Assembly (NCBI RefSeq): GCF_003967555.1
Contig: NZ_BIFS01000001.1
Coordinates: 4,278,001 to 4,342,000 of the forward strand
Reading direction: 5' to 3'
DNA: 64,000 bases
Source: Dictyobacter kobayashii
GTDB lineage: Bacteria; Chloroflexota; Ktedonobacteria; Ktedonobacterales; Ktedonobacteraceae
The notes below the pieces were generated by a model that saw only the letters and a list, made by a program, of their open reading frames with translations, searched no databases and had not been told where the DNA came from. Positions 45,390 to 53,880 of this stretch are shown here, piece by piece (position 1 is the first letter of the stretch; every line of letters begins with the position of its first letter). Made by a program: the position numbers and the translations under genes.

Positions 45390-46472
45390 ATGGATGTCGC
45401 TTTAGTTGCTCTGGTGGTGCTCTGGTGGGCCTTGATTGTGTATGCTGTTTTAGGCGGAGCAGACTTTGGGGCAGGCTTCTGGGATCTATTCGCCGTTGGT
45501 CAGTCGGCTAAAAAGCAGCATCAATTAATCAATCATGCATTGGGACCTGTATGGGAAGCCAACCACGTCTGGTTGATCTTCTTGATTGTGGGTCTGTTTA
45601 ATGTGTTCCCATCTGCCTTCTATGCTCTTTCTATCGCGCTGTTCTTTCCATTTACTATCGTGCTGATTGGCATTGTACTGCGTGGGTCCGCCTTTGTGTA
45701 TCGCTATTATGCGCTTGATGAAAGTGGACTCTTTGCGCGTATCTGGAGTCGTGTCTTTAGTGCGACCAGTGTGATTACCCCTTTCTTCCTGGGCCTTTCA
45801 GCGGCGGCTGTAGCCAGTGGCAAGCTCATTTCCTCCAACGGTGTGCCACAGGCTAATTACCTGGCAGCCTATTTCTCGCCGTTTGCCCTGGTGATTGGTG
45901 TGATGGCGGTTGCGCTCTGCGCGACCCTGGCGGCCATCTACCTGGTGGTTGAGGCACGCGATACAGAAAATGATGAGGCCCTGACCGAATCGTATCGCAT
46001 GAAAGCCTTGATTATGGGAGCAATTACCGCGGTGTTAGGTGCGCTTGGATTGCTGCTCTCAATCTCAGAGGCTCCAACTATCTGGCAGGGTATGCTTACA
46101 CGAGCTATTCCAGTTGTCGTCGCCACCATGCTGATCGGTCTGGCTACCGCCATTACGCTCTTTCGCCGCTCATATCGAATCGCACGTATATTGATTATTG
46201 CTGAGACCGCATTTCTACTGGGATCATGGGGACTCTCGCAATATCCATACATTATTCCTCCCTTCTACACCATTGCCAATTCGGCCAATGAGCCAACGGT
46301 CATCAAGGTACTCTTGATTGGTATCGTGTGTGGCCTGGTTATTCTGCTACCGTCGCTCTACTACCTCTTCTCTGTCTTCAAATTGCCATATCCCATTCCC
46401 GGTCTGCGCCGTAGCGAACAGGCCAGGCAAACGCAGGAGCGTAAGAAGAACGAGATGGTTCATCCATCATAG
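45390..46472 (+). CDS. cydB: Cytochrome bd-type quinol oxidase subunit II
   Basis: Partner of CydA with about nine helices and no heme ligands of its own. Family signatures are VYAVLGGADFGAGFWDL (19-35), GPVWEANHVWLIFLIVGLF (52-70) and FPSAFYALS. 360 residues, standard length, with a short charged C-terminus. The ATG follows the cydA stop with no gap. Terminator 24 bases downstream. No cydDC transporter is in view. Confidence 0.95.
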   Translation: MDVALVALVVLWWALIVYAVLGGADFGAGFWDLFAVGQSAKKQHQLINHALGPVWEANHVWLIFLIVGLFNVFPSAFYALSIALFFPFTIVLIGIVLRGSAFVYRYYALDESGLFARIWSRVFSATSVITPFFLGLSAAAVASGKLISSNGVPQANYLAAYFSPFALVIGVMAVALCATLAAIYLVVEARDTENDEALTESYRMKALIMGAITAVLGALGLLLSISEAPTIWQGMLTRAIPVVVATMLIGLATAITLFRRSYRIARILIIAETAFLLGSWGLSQYPYIIPPFYTIANSANEPTVIKVLLIGIVCGLVILLPSLYYLFSVFKLPYPIPGLRRSEQARQTQERKKNEMVHPS

Positions 46473-46495
46473 ATGCTGCCTCGTGAGGTAGAAGC

Positions 46496-46536
46496 AGAAA
46501 AGAGAGTCCAATCAACAGAGTTGGACTCTCTTTTCT
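46496..46536 (+). terminator. Terminator of cydAB
   Basis: Perfect 16-bp stem (AGAAAAGAGAGTCCAA and its complement) with a 9-base loop. The right arm itself ends in TCTTTTCT and is followed by TATAG, so it may work in both directions. Confidence 0.8.
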
Positions 46537-46570
46537 TATAGGTGTAAGTGCTCTTGCCGAGCAACTGTAA

Positions 46571-46798
46571 TTAGTGGGTATGGGGTCTGAGTATCTTATG
46601 AAAGACACCAAAGAGCAAAAATGTGGGAGGCCATTGTCCTACAAAGATGCTCCAATCGCGTTTGTTAGAGACAAACAAGATTGCAGAGGCAACAATAGAG
46701 GCCAGGGCAGCCCAGTACCACACTTCTTCCGGCACTTCATCAGTGATACGAAAGTATTGTTCCTGTACATTCTGTGTTGTGTCTTTTGCTTCGTTCAT
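46571..46798 (-). CDS. Small two-helix membrane protein, unknown function
   Basis: 75 residues: a polar N-terminus (MNEAKDTTQNVQEQYFRITD), then VWYWAALASIVASAILFVS and WSIFVGQWPPTFLLFGVFHK as two membrane helices, and a short basic end. SD AAAGGG precedes the ATG by ten bases. Short proteins with this WYWAALASI...GQWPPTFLLFG plan recur in Chloroflexota as far as I recall; no function is known to me. Confidence 0.65.
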   Translation of the reverse strand: MNEAKDTTQNVQEQYFRITDEVPEEVWYWAALASIVASAILFVSNKRDWSIFVGQWPPTFLLFGVFHKILRPHTH

Positions 46799-47046
46799 GA
46801 ATATATAACCCTTTCTATCGGTTCAATAGAGATCATGTGGTTACATCGCGATGATGTACTTGATATAGGATGATTGATCTTTAAGAAACGGGTAATCGAA
46901 AAAATGTTACATGTTTAATTTGCTGTGTTATTGATGAATTATCGCGTATAGATTGATATTGATATAAAATGAAGCGCGCTGCTATAGCAGAGAGGGTAGC
47001 GTAGCCTGCTATATAGAGGAGGGAAATATGGATGGCGGGTAGACGC

Positions 47047-47080
47047 GCTATCTTTACGCACATATGCGCATAAAGATAGC
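47047..47080 (-). terminator. Hairpin after the PRC-barrel gene
   Basis: GCTATCTTTA/TAAAGATAGC (10 bp) encloses CGCACATATGCGCA, which can pair further. It lies nine bases past the stop on the minus strand; no T-run. The 291-base gap between 46799 and 47089 shows no other feature. Confidence 0.5.
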
Positions 47081-47089
47081 CAACCAGAT

Positions 47090-47608
47090 TTACTTCATAA
47101 GTTCTACGGCCACTGCGTCCGGAATGACTAGCACATCCTGACCATAACGGATAATCTGCTGGTTAGTAAAGGCAGGATAATGTCTGCTAATCATCTGGCG
47201 TAGCCCTCCGGCCAACTCATAGCCAGCGATAGTAATTGCTTGAGGTAGTTCAATGTGGAAGAGCGCATTCCCCACGTTCCCAACCACCGTTCCCCCTTCG
47301 CTCAAAACATGATAGCTCAGCACATCTCTTCCCTTAAAGGCTGCACTTAAGGCAGGGTTATCCTGCTCTTTAATCAAAGCATCTTCTTGCGTAAAGGTCA
47401 GGGCATCTTCTCCAATCCCTTGTATCGATTGCAGTAGTAGGGCACGATGGCCGAAGAGACCGGTTTTGATATCAAAGCCCAGGACGCTATGACTTTGTGG
47501 ATCAAAGTAGAAATCATCAACGACGCCCATTTTTTTGCCGAGATCCATGGTTACTGCTGTCAGACCTTTAATATCGGACCACTTTTTTGCCGCAGGCATG
47601 TTTTCCAT
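47090..47608 (-). CDS. PRC-barrel domain protein
   Basis: Two PRC-barrel-like units: the first at about 8-80 (KWSDIKGLTAVTMDLGKKMG, VDDFYFDPQSHSVLGFDIKT), the second at about 90-165 (LSYHVLSEGGTVVGNVGNAL, ITIAGYELAGG). PRC barrels bind RNA or partner proteins (RimM) or stabilise photosynthetic reaction centres. No catalytic residues are expected. I start at 47608 (MENMPAAKKW) after AGGAGAGG; the frame continues 21 codons upstream with a Lys-rich stretch. Confidence 0.78.
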   Translation of the reverse strand: MENMPAAKKWSDIKGLTAVTMDLGKKMGVVDDFYFDPQSHSVLGFDIKTGLFGHRALLLQSIQGIGEDALTFTQEDALIKEQDNPALSAAFKGRDVLSYHVLSEGGTVVGNVGNALFHIELPQAITIAGYELAGGLRQMISRHYPAFTNQQIIRYGQDVLVIPDAVAVELMK

Positions 47609-47861
47609 GTGTTTCTTCTTCCTCTCCTGGAGATGAGTTGCTTTTAGATATGGCAATAATTGCGTTTTCATACAAGGTGCCTGTTTGTTAAACGGAACAG
47701 CCAGGTACTTTAGCTCATAAAGACAAGATATCGTTCAGGGAAATGATGGGTATCTGCTGGATATGTCTGGCTGGGTGAATAAATTTTGACATTTCTGGCT
47801 GAACGTTTTACCATTTGTGAGGTATACTAATGACGTTATTTTAATGGAATCATAAACACCT

Positions 47862-48809
47862 ATGCGAGAGAAAAAAACCATGAGAGACGCTCGATCTATC
47901 TCCCAGCGGACTGCGCAGCCCGTTGCCTTGAAAACCTGGGTTAAGACGAGTCGTCCTTTTACATTGACTGCGGCGGTAAGCCCGGTGCTGGTAGGGACGG
48001 CTCTGGCTGGTTATGAAGGAACCTTTCATATCTGGACATTTCTGGCCACATTTTTTTCCTGTCTATTTCTGCAGATAGGCACAAATTACTTTAATGAATA
48101 CTTTGACTATCGCTATGGATTAGATCATGCTGGCTCGCTGGGAGCCATGACTGTGATCTTCAAACAAGAGATGACGGCAGGACAGGTCCTGGGTGGTGGT
48201 ATCTTTTGTTTTGTGGTGGCGGCCCTGCTTGGTGTGGCCTTGATCTTTGCTGTTGGACCTGAGATTATCCTTTTCGGGCTGGCTGGTATTTTGATTGCCT
48301 ACTTTTACAGCGCCAAGCCTTTCAAATTTTCCAGTCGTGGACTGGGCGATGTGATGGTCTTTCTGGCCATGGGTGTGTTGATGACCTGGGGCTCATATTA
48401 TGTTCAGATTCATCACTGGTCATGGAGCGCACTGGCGGCCAGCATCCCGATTGGTTTTCTAGTGACCTCTATCTTGAATATGAATAATGTGCGAGATTAT
48501 CAGGATGATCTGGCGGTCAATAAAGGAACGCTGCCGGTGCGCTTTGGACTGAAATTTGGGCAACGTTTTCATGCGGCATTATTATTTGGTAGCTATCTGG
48601 CCACAACCATCTTTGTAATTAGCCGCCTGCTTCCCTGGCCCTGTTTGCTTGTCTGGTTAACCTTCCCGCTGGCCTACACTAATGTGCGCTCTGTGCTCCA
48701 GGCGACTGAACGCAAGACCTTTATTGTGGGTATCAAGAAAACATCCATGCTGCACCTGGTCTTTGGCGTAGTGCTGGCTGTATCCATCTTGCTGGCCATC
48801 TTCCTCTAG
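47862..48809 (+). CDS. menA: UbiA-family prenyltransferase, probably MenA (1,4-dihydroxy-2-naphthoate prenyltransferase)
   Basis: Attaches the prenyl chain in menaquinone synthesis. 315 residues, about eight helices. The first prenyl-diphosphate motif is GTNYFNEYFDYRYGLD and the second NNVRDYQDDLAVNKGTLPVR, the arrangement seen in MenA rather than UbiA or heme O synthase. A TTGACA lies 76 bases upstream. An alternative start at 47880 (MRDARS) has a better purine-rich SD. No other men genes are nearby, so the exact prenyl acceptor is an inference. Confidence 0.85.
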   Translation: MREKKTMRDARSISQRTAQPVALKTWVKTSRPFTLTAAVSPVLVGTALAGYEGTFHIWTFLATFFSCLFLQIGTNYFNEYFDYRYGLDHAGSLGAMTVIFKQEMTAGQVLGGGIFCFVVAALLGVALIFAVGPEIILFGLAGILIAYFYSAKPFKFSSRGLGDVMVFLAMGVLMTWGSYYVQIHHWSWSALAASIPIGFLVTSILNMNNVRDYQDDLAVNKGTLPVRFGLKFGQRFHAALLFGSYLATTIFVISRLLPWPCLLVWLTFPLAYTNVRSVLQATERKTFIVGIKKTSMLHLVFGVVLAVSILLAIFL

Positions 48810-48917
48810 ATTCTAATCTGTGCGATGTGAAAGAGCAAGGGCCCGGGGCAACGAGATACCCTGGCCCTTGCTTGTTGCCAGGTTGTGCTTTTTCAACCAG
48901 ATAGGCTTTCAATGCTA

Positions 48918-48995
48918 GCGCCTGCGGCGCCGGGTTGGGAATGTGGAGTGTGTGGTGGGTTGGCCGCGGCCAACCCACCACACACTCCACATTCC
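48918..48995. repeat. Palindromic repeat element, copy 2 (58-bp perfect palindrome)
   Basis: Head GCGCCTGCGGCGCC (hairpin) and GGGTTGGG, then a perfect palindrome from 48938 to 48995 with 28-bp arms and no loop; the arm contains GTGTGTGGTGGGTTGGCC. GCTTTTTCA occurs to its left (about 48887) and TGAAAAAGC to its right (about 49058), a possible outer inverted repeat. It fills most of the 353-base gap between menA and the aldehyde dehydrogenase. Confidence 0.8.
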
Positions 48996-49162
48996 TGAAA
49001 GAAGATCCATCGTATTGCTTGCTCGTGATCTCCCTGAGATCGCTGGATGAACATGAAAAAGCCCTGGGCGGGAGGCGCTCGAAGTCGGGCAGACGGAATA
49101 GTGTACAATAGGGTGAGAAAGTTTGCTGTTTGGTCTTTTATGATTTGATAGAGGATGATACT

Positions 49163-50620
49163 GTGAAGCATGAACTATTAGCACATTATGTTGCCGGAGA
49201 ATGGTTAAATTCTAATGAAGATCAATGGAGTGATGACCTCAATCCTTCTGATACTACCCAGGTGCTTGCTCGTGTCCCTCAAGGTCCAGTGAGTGTGGTA
49301 GCGCGTGCGGCGGAGGCGGCCCATGAGTCTTTCGCCGCCTGGAAGGCCTTGGCCGGTCCTGAGCGTTCAGAGATCTTGTATCGCGCCGCCAATATACTGG
49401 CTGAGCGGCGGCAGGAAATTGGCACCCTGGTAGCGCAGGAGGTAGGCAAACCGCTAGGTGAGGCGTTGGGCGAGGCTGATCGGGGCGTATCGATCCTGCG
49501 CTACTTTGCTTCAGAGTCTGTACATCCAAATGGCCAGGTTATTCCGGCTCAGAAGGCTGGTAGCTTACAATTTACGCTGCGCCAGCCGCTTGGTCCGGTG
49601 GCGGTGATCTCGCCCTGGAATTTCCCGGTTGCGATCCCGCTCTGGAAGATTGCTCCCGCCCTGGCGTATGGAAATACCGTGGTGTGGAAGCCGGCCGAAG
49701 TAGCCTCATTGACCGCGGTCCGCCTGGCCGAAGTATTTGCCAGCGCTGGCTTGCCGTCTGGCGTGCTGAACCTGGTGCTGGGCAAGGGATCTGCCATTGG
49801 CGATGCCTTGATAGGACAAGATGCTATTCGTGGTATTACCTTTACTGGATCTGATGCAGTGGGTATGGGTATTGCTGAAGTCGCGGCCCGGCGCAACATT
49901 AAATATCAGCTAGAGATGGGTGGTAAGAACGCTGCCATTGTGCTGGGGGATGCGGATATGAACCAGGCCGCTAAACTGGTGGCCGCTGGCGCTATGCGCT
50001 TCGCCGGACAAAAATGTACGGCTACCAGCCGCGTTATCGTCACTGATGATGTGGTTGAGCCTTTTGTCGAATTGCTCAAGCGCGAAATTCAGGCTCTTCC
50101 CGTTGCACCGGCGACCGAGTCCAGCAGCGCGGTTGGTCCCTTGATTACCCAGAGCTCGCTTGAGAAGGTGGCCTCCTATGCACAGCAGAGTACCCAGAGT
50201 GGGCGCGTCGTGCTGGGTGGTAATTATGCCAGGACCGGCTCCTTGAAGAATGGTTATTTCTTTGAGCCTACGCTTGTCGTCGATGTCCCGCCCGATGCGT
50301 CGGTCGCGCAGGAAGAGGTCTTTGGTCCGCTGCTGGTGGTTGAGATCGCCCATAGCATCGACGAAGCGATCGCTATCGCCAATAACACCAGATATGGCCT
50401 GAGTGTCTCGCTGTTTACCCACGATATCAACGCTTCCTTGGAATATATCCACGCCATCGAAAGCGGCATGGTACGTGTAAACGGAGACACGACCGGGGTT
50501 GATCCACATGCTCCTTTTGGTGGCATGCACAATTCCAGCTCACACTCCCGTGAGCAAGGGCCAGCCGCCATTGACTTCTTCACTGAAATCAAAACCATAC
50601 AAATCAATAGCGCTGGCTAA
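49163..50620 (+). CDS. Aldehyde dehydrogenase, alpha-ketoglutaric-semialdehyde-like
   Basis: NAD(P)-dependent oxidation of an aldehyde to the acid. The 485 residues carry Asn153 (ISPWNFPVAIP), Glu251 (QLEMGGKNAAIV) and the catalytic Cys285 (GQKCTATSR). The C-terminal GGMHNSSSHSREQGPAAIDF resembles KGSADH-type enzymes. The GTG at 49163 follows GAGGATGATACT; the open frame begins 11 codons earlier. The gene is flanked on both sides by inverted copies of the palindromic repeat. Confidence 0.92.
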   Translation: MKHELLAHYVAGEWLNSNEDQWSDDLNPSDTTQVLARVPQGPVSVVARAAEAAHESFAAWKALAGPERSEILYRAANILAERRQEIGTLVAQEVGKPLGEALGEADRGVSILRYFASESVHPNGQVIPAQKAGSLQFTLRQPLGPVAVISPWNFPVAIPLWKIAPALAYGNTVVWKPAEVASLTAVRLAEVFASAGLPSGVLNLVLGKGSAIGDALIGQDAIRGITFTGSDAVGMGIAEVAARRNIKYQLEMGGKNAAIVLGDADMNQAAKLVAAGAMRFAGQKCTATSRVIVTDDVVEPFVELLKREIQALPVAPATESSSAVGPLITQSSLEKVASYAQQSTQSGRVVLGGNYARTGSLKNGYFFEPTLVVDVPPDASVAQEEVFGPLLVVEIAHSIDEAIAIANNTRYGLSVSLFTHDINASLEYIHAIESGMVRVNGDTTGVDPHAPFGGMHNSSSHSREQGPAAIDFFTEIKTIQINSAG

Positions 50621-50648
50621 TCCTCAAACAGGGAGTGTACATTCTTTC

Positions 50649-50704
50649 GGGTGTGGTGGGCGGCCGCCGCCACCCACCACACCCAACCCGGCGCCGCAGG
50701 CGCC
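50649..50704. repeat. Palindromic repeat element, copy 3 (opposite orientation)
   Basis: A palindrome (GGGTGTGGTGGG ... CCCACCACACCC, extended inward with one mismatch) is followed by AACCCGGCGCCGCAGGCGCC, the reverse complement of the head of copy 2. AAAAAGC follows about 15 bases later, matching the outer GCTTTTTC of copy 2. It begins 28 bases after the aldehyde dehydrogenase stop. Confidence 0.75.
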
Positions 50705-50746
50705 AAAGAAGAATATGAAAAAGCTCTGACACTCCCTTATTTTTTA

Positions 50747-50775
50747 TTGACAGCAAATCTTCCATCTGTTATTAT
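50747..50775 (+). promoter_or_regulatory. Near-consensus promoter with no gene directly after it
   Basis: TTGACA (perfect), 17 bases, TATTAT (one mismatch). Transcription would start near 50783 and run into a structured non-coding stretch that ends in a terminator. Confidence 0.75.
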
Positions 50776-50782
50776 CATGCGT

Positions 50783-50975
50783 GATATATAGTTATAGCTT
50801 GCCAGGGACTTGAATGGCCCTGCAAAGAGAAGGGAGCGTGCTACATGGAGAAAGTTACTTTTTCGTTCCTGCATCACGTCTCCAGACAGGCCATAACTAT
50901 GCAAGATTGCGGCAAAAAATAATCCCCGCTAATAATGCGATACGTTCTGGCCATCTCTTGAGAGATGGTCTTTTT
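50783..50975 (+). ncRNA. Candidate small RNA or leader RNA of about 190 bases, unidentified
   Basis: Bounded by a strong promoter and an intrinsic terminator, with no coding frame of protein character. Several helices can be seen: ATAGTTAT (about 50790) with ATAACTAT (about 50895) closes a domain. Inside it AGGG/CCCT and GGAG-CGTG/CACG-TCTCC form nested stems. It shows no SRP, tmRNA, RNase P or riboswitch signature I know. 6S RNA is possible by size but not supported by a recognisable motif. It could equally be an attenuated leader of the RIO kinase gene. Confidence 0.5.
50951..50975 (+). terminator. Intrinsic terminator of the candidate small RNA
   Basis: CCATCTC, loop TTGA, GAGATGG, then TCTTTTT. 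A textbook rho-independent terminator on the + strand. Confidence 0.8.
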
Positions 50976-50986
50976 CATAATTTGAA

Positions 50987-51020
50987 AAGGCTGTAAGCGT
51001 GATGCTTGCAGCCTTCTTTT
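50987..51020 (+). terminator. Second terminator, 11 bases after the first
   Basis: AAGGCTGTAAGC and GCTTGCAGCCTT (one mismatch) with a 5-base loop, followed by CTTTT. Backs up the first one. Confidence 0.7.
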
Positions 51021-51067
51021 ATTGTTTATTGTTGCGCTGGTTCAGTGCACAGAAAGAGAGGTGCTCA

Positions 51068-51196
51068 ATGGGAACAATTGTGTTTTTTCATGCAGATCTA
51101 CGTTTAGCTGATTTCGTTCAATTCCAAAGGAGTATTCATTGTCTAAGAGAAAATTGGTTCGTGCCATCGAAGAACAGGAAGAACTGGAAGCTTTAG
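51068..51196 (+). CDS. Possible small upstream ORF overlapping the RIO kinase start
   Basis: 42 codons from ATG 51068 with SD AGAGAGG nine bases upstream. It reads MGTIVFFHADLRLADFVQFQ, then runs out of frame across the TTG start of the kinase and ends at 51196. It has no recognisable domain. It could be a leader peptide that tunes kinase translation, or chance. Confidence 0.3.
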   Translation: MGTIVFFHADLRLADFVQFQRSIHCLRENWFVPSKNRKNWKL

Positions 51197-51954
51197 AAGC
51201 CTTAAAAGCACTCGACGAGCAAGCAGTAGACCCTCTCCAGTCTACGCTCGATAGTTTTTTTGCGGACGCCTGGATTACTGAAATCTTACATGTGGTGAAG
51301 AGTGGCAAAGAGGCAACCGTCTATTGTTGCCGGGCGCATCCATCCCAAAATGTGCCATACCTGGCCGCCAAAGTCTATCGTTCGCGTAACAACCGGGGTT
51401 TTAAAAACGATACTGTCTATCAAGAGGGTCGCACGATTACAGATCAGCGTGCCCGGCGGGCGGTCAAAAATAAATCCTCGGCTGGTCGTGAGATGCAGTT
51501 CAGTATGTGGGTATCGCATGAGTTTGCGACCCTGACCAGTCTGCATAAAGCCGGGGCAGCAGTGCCAAAGCCACTGGCCCACAACAGTAACGCGTTGTTG
51601 ATGGAATATCTTGGGGAGCAGCAGCAGCCAGCATTCTCGCTGCAGAGTGTTACCCTGGAGCCCGAAGAGGTTTATCCCGTCTTTGAATTGTTGATGGATA
51701 ACATCCAACTCTGGTTGACGCAGAATATCATCCATGGCGACCTCTCAGCCTATAATATTCTGTATTGGCAGGGAAAAGTTACCATCATTGATTTTCCGCA
51801 GGCTGTCGATCCACGCTTCAACTCACATGCCCTCTCGCTGCTGACGCGTGATATCGACAACATCTGTAAATATATGTCTCGCTATGGTTTGAAGAGGGAT
51901 GCCGCCCAGATTGCCCATCGACTCTGGCAGCAGTTCAAGAATGCCCGCTTGTAA
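51139..51954 (+). CDS. RIO1-type atypical serine protein kinase
   Basis: Cytosolic kinase/ATPase fold related to archaeal and eukaryotic RIO1. A coiled acidic N-terminus (VRAIEEQEELEALEALKALD) precedes the kinase domain. Visible are the glycine-poor loop VVKSGKEATVYCC, KVYRS (ATP lysine), the RIO-specific flexible insert (FKNDTVYQEGRTITDQRARR), the catalytic loop HGDLSAYNIL and the metal Asp in IIDFPQAVD. 272 residues. The TTG start at 51139 is supported by AAAGGAG six bases upstream. In bacteria the target is unknown. Confidence 0.9.
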   Translation: MSKRKLVRAIEEQEELEALEALKALDEQAVDPLQSTLDSFFADAWITEILHVVKSGKEATVYCCRAHPSQNVPYLAAKVYRSRNNRGFKNDTVYQEGRTITDQRARRAVKNKSSAGREMQFSMWVSHEFATLTSLHKAGAAVPKPLAHNSNALLMEYLGEQQQPAFSLQSVTLEPEEVYPVFELLMDNIQLWLTQNIIHGDLSAYNILYWQGKVTIIDFPQAVDPRFNSHALSLLTRDIDNICKYMSRYGLKRDAAQIAHRLWQQFKNARL

Positions 51955-51970
51955 GTCCTTAGCTGATCGT

Positions 51971-52013
51971 CAGAGTATGGCTATCGGTCTCTTTAGCCTC
52001 TAGCCATACTCTG
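51971..52013. terminator. Bidirectional terminator between convergent genes
   Basis: Perfect 13-bp stem CAGAGTATGGCTA/TAGCCATACTCTG with a 17-base loop, 16 bases after the kinase stop and 40 bases from the permease stop. Confidence 0.65.
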
Positions 52014-52052
52014 CGCGATAGCACAGCCGGATATCTTATAGTCTTGATTTGA

Positions 52053-53591
52053 TTAGCGCTCTATTCTGCTGGCATTTTCTTTCTGCAGCGGTACTGCAAT
52101 ATAGGCGTTGAGGGTTTGCCAGTCAACCTCACTTTTAGCGAAAATGCTGATGAAGGCGGAGAGCGCCAGTAATACACTGGTTACTCCTCCCACAAGGTAC
52201 CACCATTGCGTATTGGGGATCAGGTTGGTCCAGGAATAAAGGAGGGTATCGGCGACTGTGATTGCGCAACTCAATATACCAATCACTATGCTGAACCAGA
52301 GCAATGGGATTGGGAAGATGCGATGACGCTGAAAGGCCTGCGATTGTTTGAGTATACAACCAATCAGGCAGATAAATAGAAAGGCGGCTGAAATGGTCCA
52401 GACCAGCGCGGCTGAGGCCTGGCTTACCATATAGACCTGTGCAGAAAAAGTCTGGGGCTGACCTATCATAGTCAACAGGGGGGCCAGGTTGAACATTGCC
52501 AGTGTCACTATAATTGCTAGCAATGCTTGCAGCAGGATGGCATTGACTGGTACCTGGCGTCGATTGAGTTTGCTGATATATCTGGGCAGCCGTTTGTCTA
52601 CGCTGGCTACCAGCAGCAGGCGCGCATAGAGATAGTTATAGACGAGTATGGTGGCCAGAAAAGAGGCCATCAGGCACACAGAGGTGGCCACCGCAAAGTC
52701 TTTACCCAGGACAACATAGACTGTCCTCACCAATGCAAAAGGGTCATACGCTGCCTGCCTGCCCAATACAATCAGTACCGATAAGGTATTCAAAGCATAG
52801 ATCAACGCAAGGAGTAAGGGACCCCATATCAAGTGACGCCCGATCACCTTGCGTCCTTTTATTTCTCCTGCCATTGTTAGTGGCCCCTCGGTACCCAGGT
52901 AGGCAAAAGCCAGCAATCCAAACATTACAATGTTGTCAGATCGGGGTTCCCAATCTGACCAATTGGTGAAAGTCGTGGCTGAATGGTGTCCCCTGATAAG
53001 CCATATGATGCAGGCCAGGGCGATAACCAATGTTCCAGAAAATAGTAGTATGACCAGCAGGTTGACCAGGTTTTTAACCAGGCGGAAACGAAAGGTAGAG
53101 AGAAAACCACTGACCGCTAGCACCAGGCAGATGGCGATCCCCTGTTTCCAGGGTTGGTTGAGAAGTGTCGGATAGAGAAAAGGAGTGGCGTAGATTACGA
53201 GCAGGCTGGCCAAACTGCTGGAGATAAGCACACCTGGAAACCAGGCACAGAAGCCAGCGAAAAAGCTCCAGTAGCCCCCGATAGTATGATGGGCCCAGTT
53301 ATAGAGCGCCCCTTCGTGAGGATATACGTGTCCTAGCTGAGCTGTGGCGATTAAGCAAGGCACGAAAAAAGTGAGCCCGACCAGCACCAGGTAAGTAATG
53401 GCTGCCGGACCTCCTGCGGCGACTGTAGAGGCGCAGGAGGCCAGATATGTTGATACAATAAAGGTGGTTGTCATATCCCAACTTGTCAGTATCCGTGGCA
53501 TTACGTGTGGGATAAGTTTTTCTGAATGTAAGGGTGCTATGGTCGCTATCCGTGTTGTTCCCGCTTGATGAATATCTTTTACCGCTGGCAT
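52053..53591 (-). CDS. APC superfamily amino-acid permease/antiporter
   Basis: 512 residues with about twelve membrane helices. The start of the transmembrane core reads SWDMTTTFIVSTYLASCAST, then GGPAAITYLVLVGLTFFVP and QLGHVYPHEGALYNWAHHTI, as in glutamate/GABA and amino-acid/amine antiporters of this superfamily. SD GGGAGGGG precedes the ATG. It is divergent from a PLP decarboxylase 289 bases away. This pairing is typical of amino-acid/amine exchange systems, so it may import the amino acid and export the amine. Confidence 0.85.
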   Translation of the reverse strand: MPAVKDIHQAGTTRIATIAPLHSEKLIPHVMPRILTSWDMTTTFIVSTYLASCASTVAAGGPAAITYLVLVGLTFFVPCLIATAQLGHVYPHEGALYNWAHHTIGGYWSFFAGFCAWFPGVLISSSLASLLVIYATPFLYPTLLNQPWKQGIAICLVLAVSGFLSTFRFRLVKNLVNLLVILLFSGTLVIALACIIWLIRGHHSATTFTNWSDWEPRSDNIVMFGLLAFAYLGTEGPLTMAGEIKGRKVIGRHLIWGPLLLALIYALNTLSVLIVLGRQAAYDPFALVRTVYVVLGKDFAVATSVCLMASFLATILVYNYLYARLLLVASVDKRLPRYISKLNRRQVPVNAILLQALLAIIVTLAMFNLAPLLTMIGQPQTFSAQVYMVSQASAALVWTISAAFLFICLIGCILKQSQAFQRHRIFPIPLLWFSIVIGILSCAITVADTLLYSWTNLIPNTQWWYLVGGVTSVLLALSAFISIFAKSEVDWQTLNAYIAVPLQKENASRIER

Positions 53592-53791
53592 CTCAATGCC
53601 CCTCCCTGACTACATCGATATTGATTGCATAACTATATCTTTGCACGTTAGCACAAGTAGAATATTCCTCAGCACTATTTTTTATCTGATGGTACTATTT
53701 GGCTAAATACATCTAAAGTTATTAATGGTTATATAAGATTAATATTTTATCATTCAGATGCTGAAAATAATTTATTGCTTATATTATTAGT

Positions 53792-53820
53792 TTGACTGTT
53801 TTTGATGGTTACTTTACAAT
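53792..53820 (+). promoter_or_regulatory. Promoter of the PLP decarboxylase
   Basis: TTGACT, 17 bases, TACAAT, each one mismatch from consensus, inside a very AT-rich divergent region (about 53640-53830). Start near 53827, leader about 54 bases. Confidence 0.7.
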
Positions 53821-53880
53821 AGAGAATACAAAACATGTGCTCAAATGAGTTCATTGCTATGGTTTTCCTGGGGGAAGTGG

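Noticed and set aside
41210..50704. CRISPR array
   Set aside because: The three similar elements are kilobases apart and palindromic, with no regular spacers and no cas genes.
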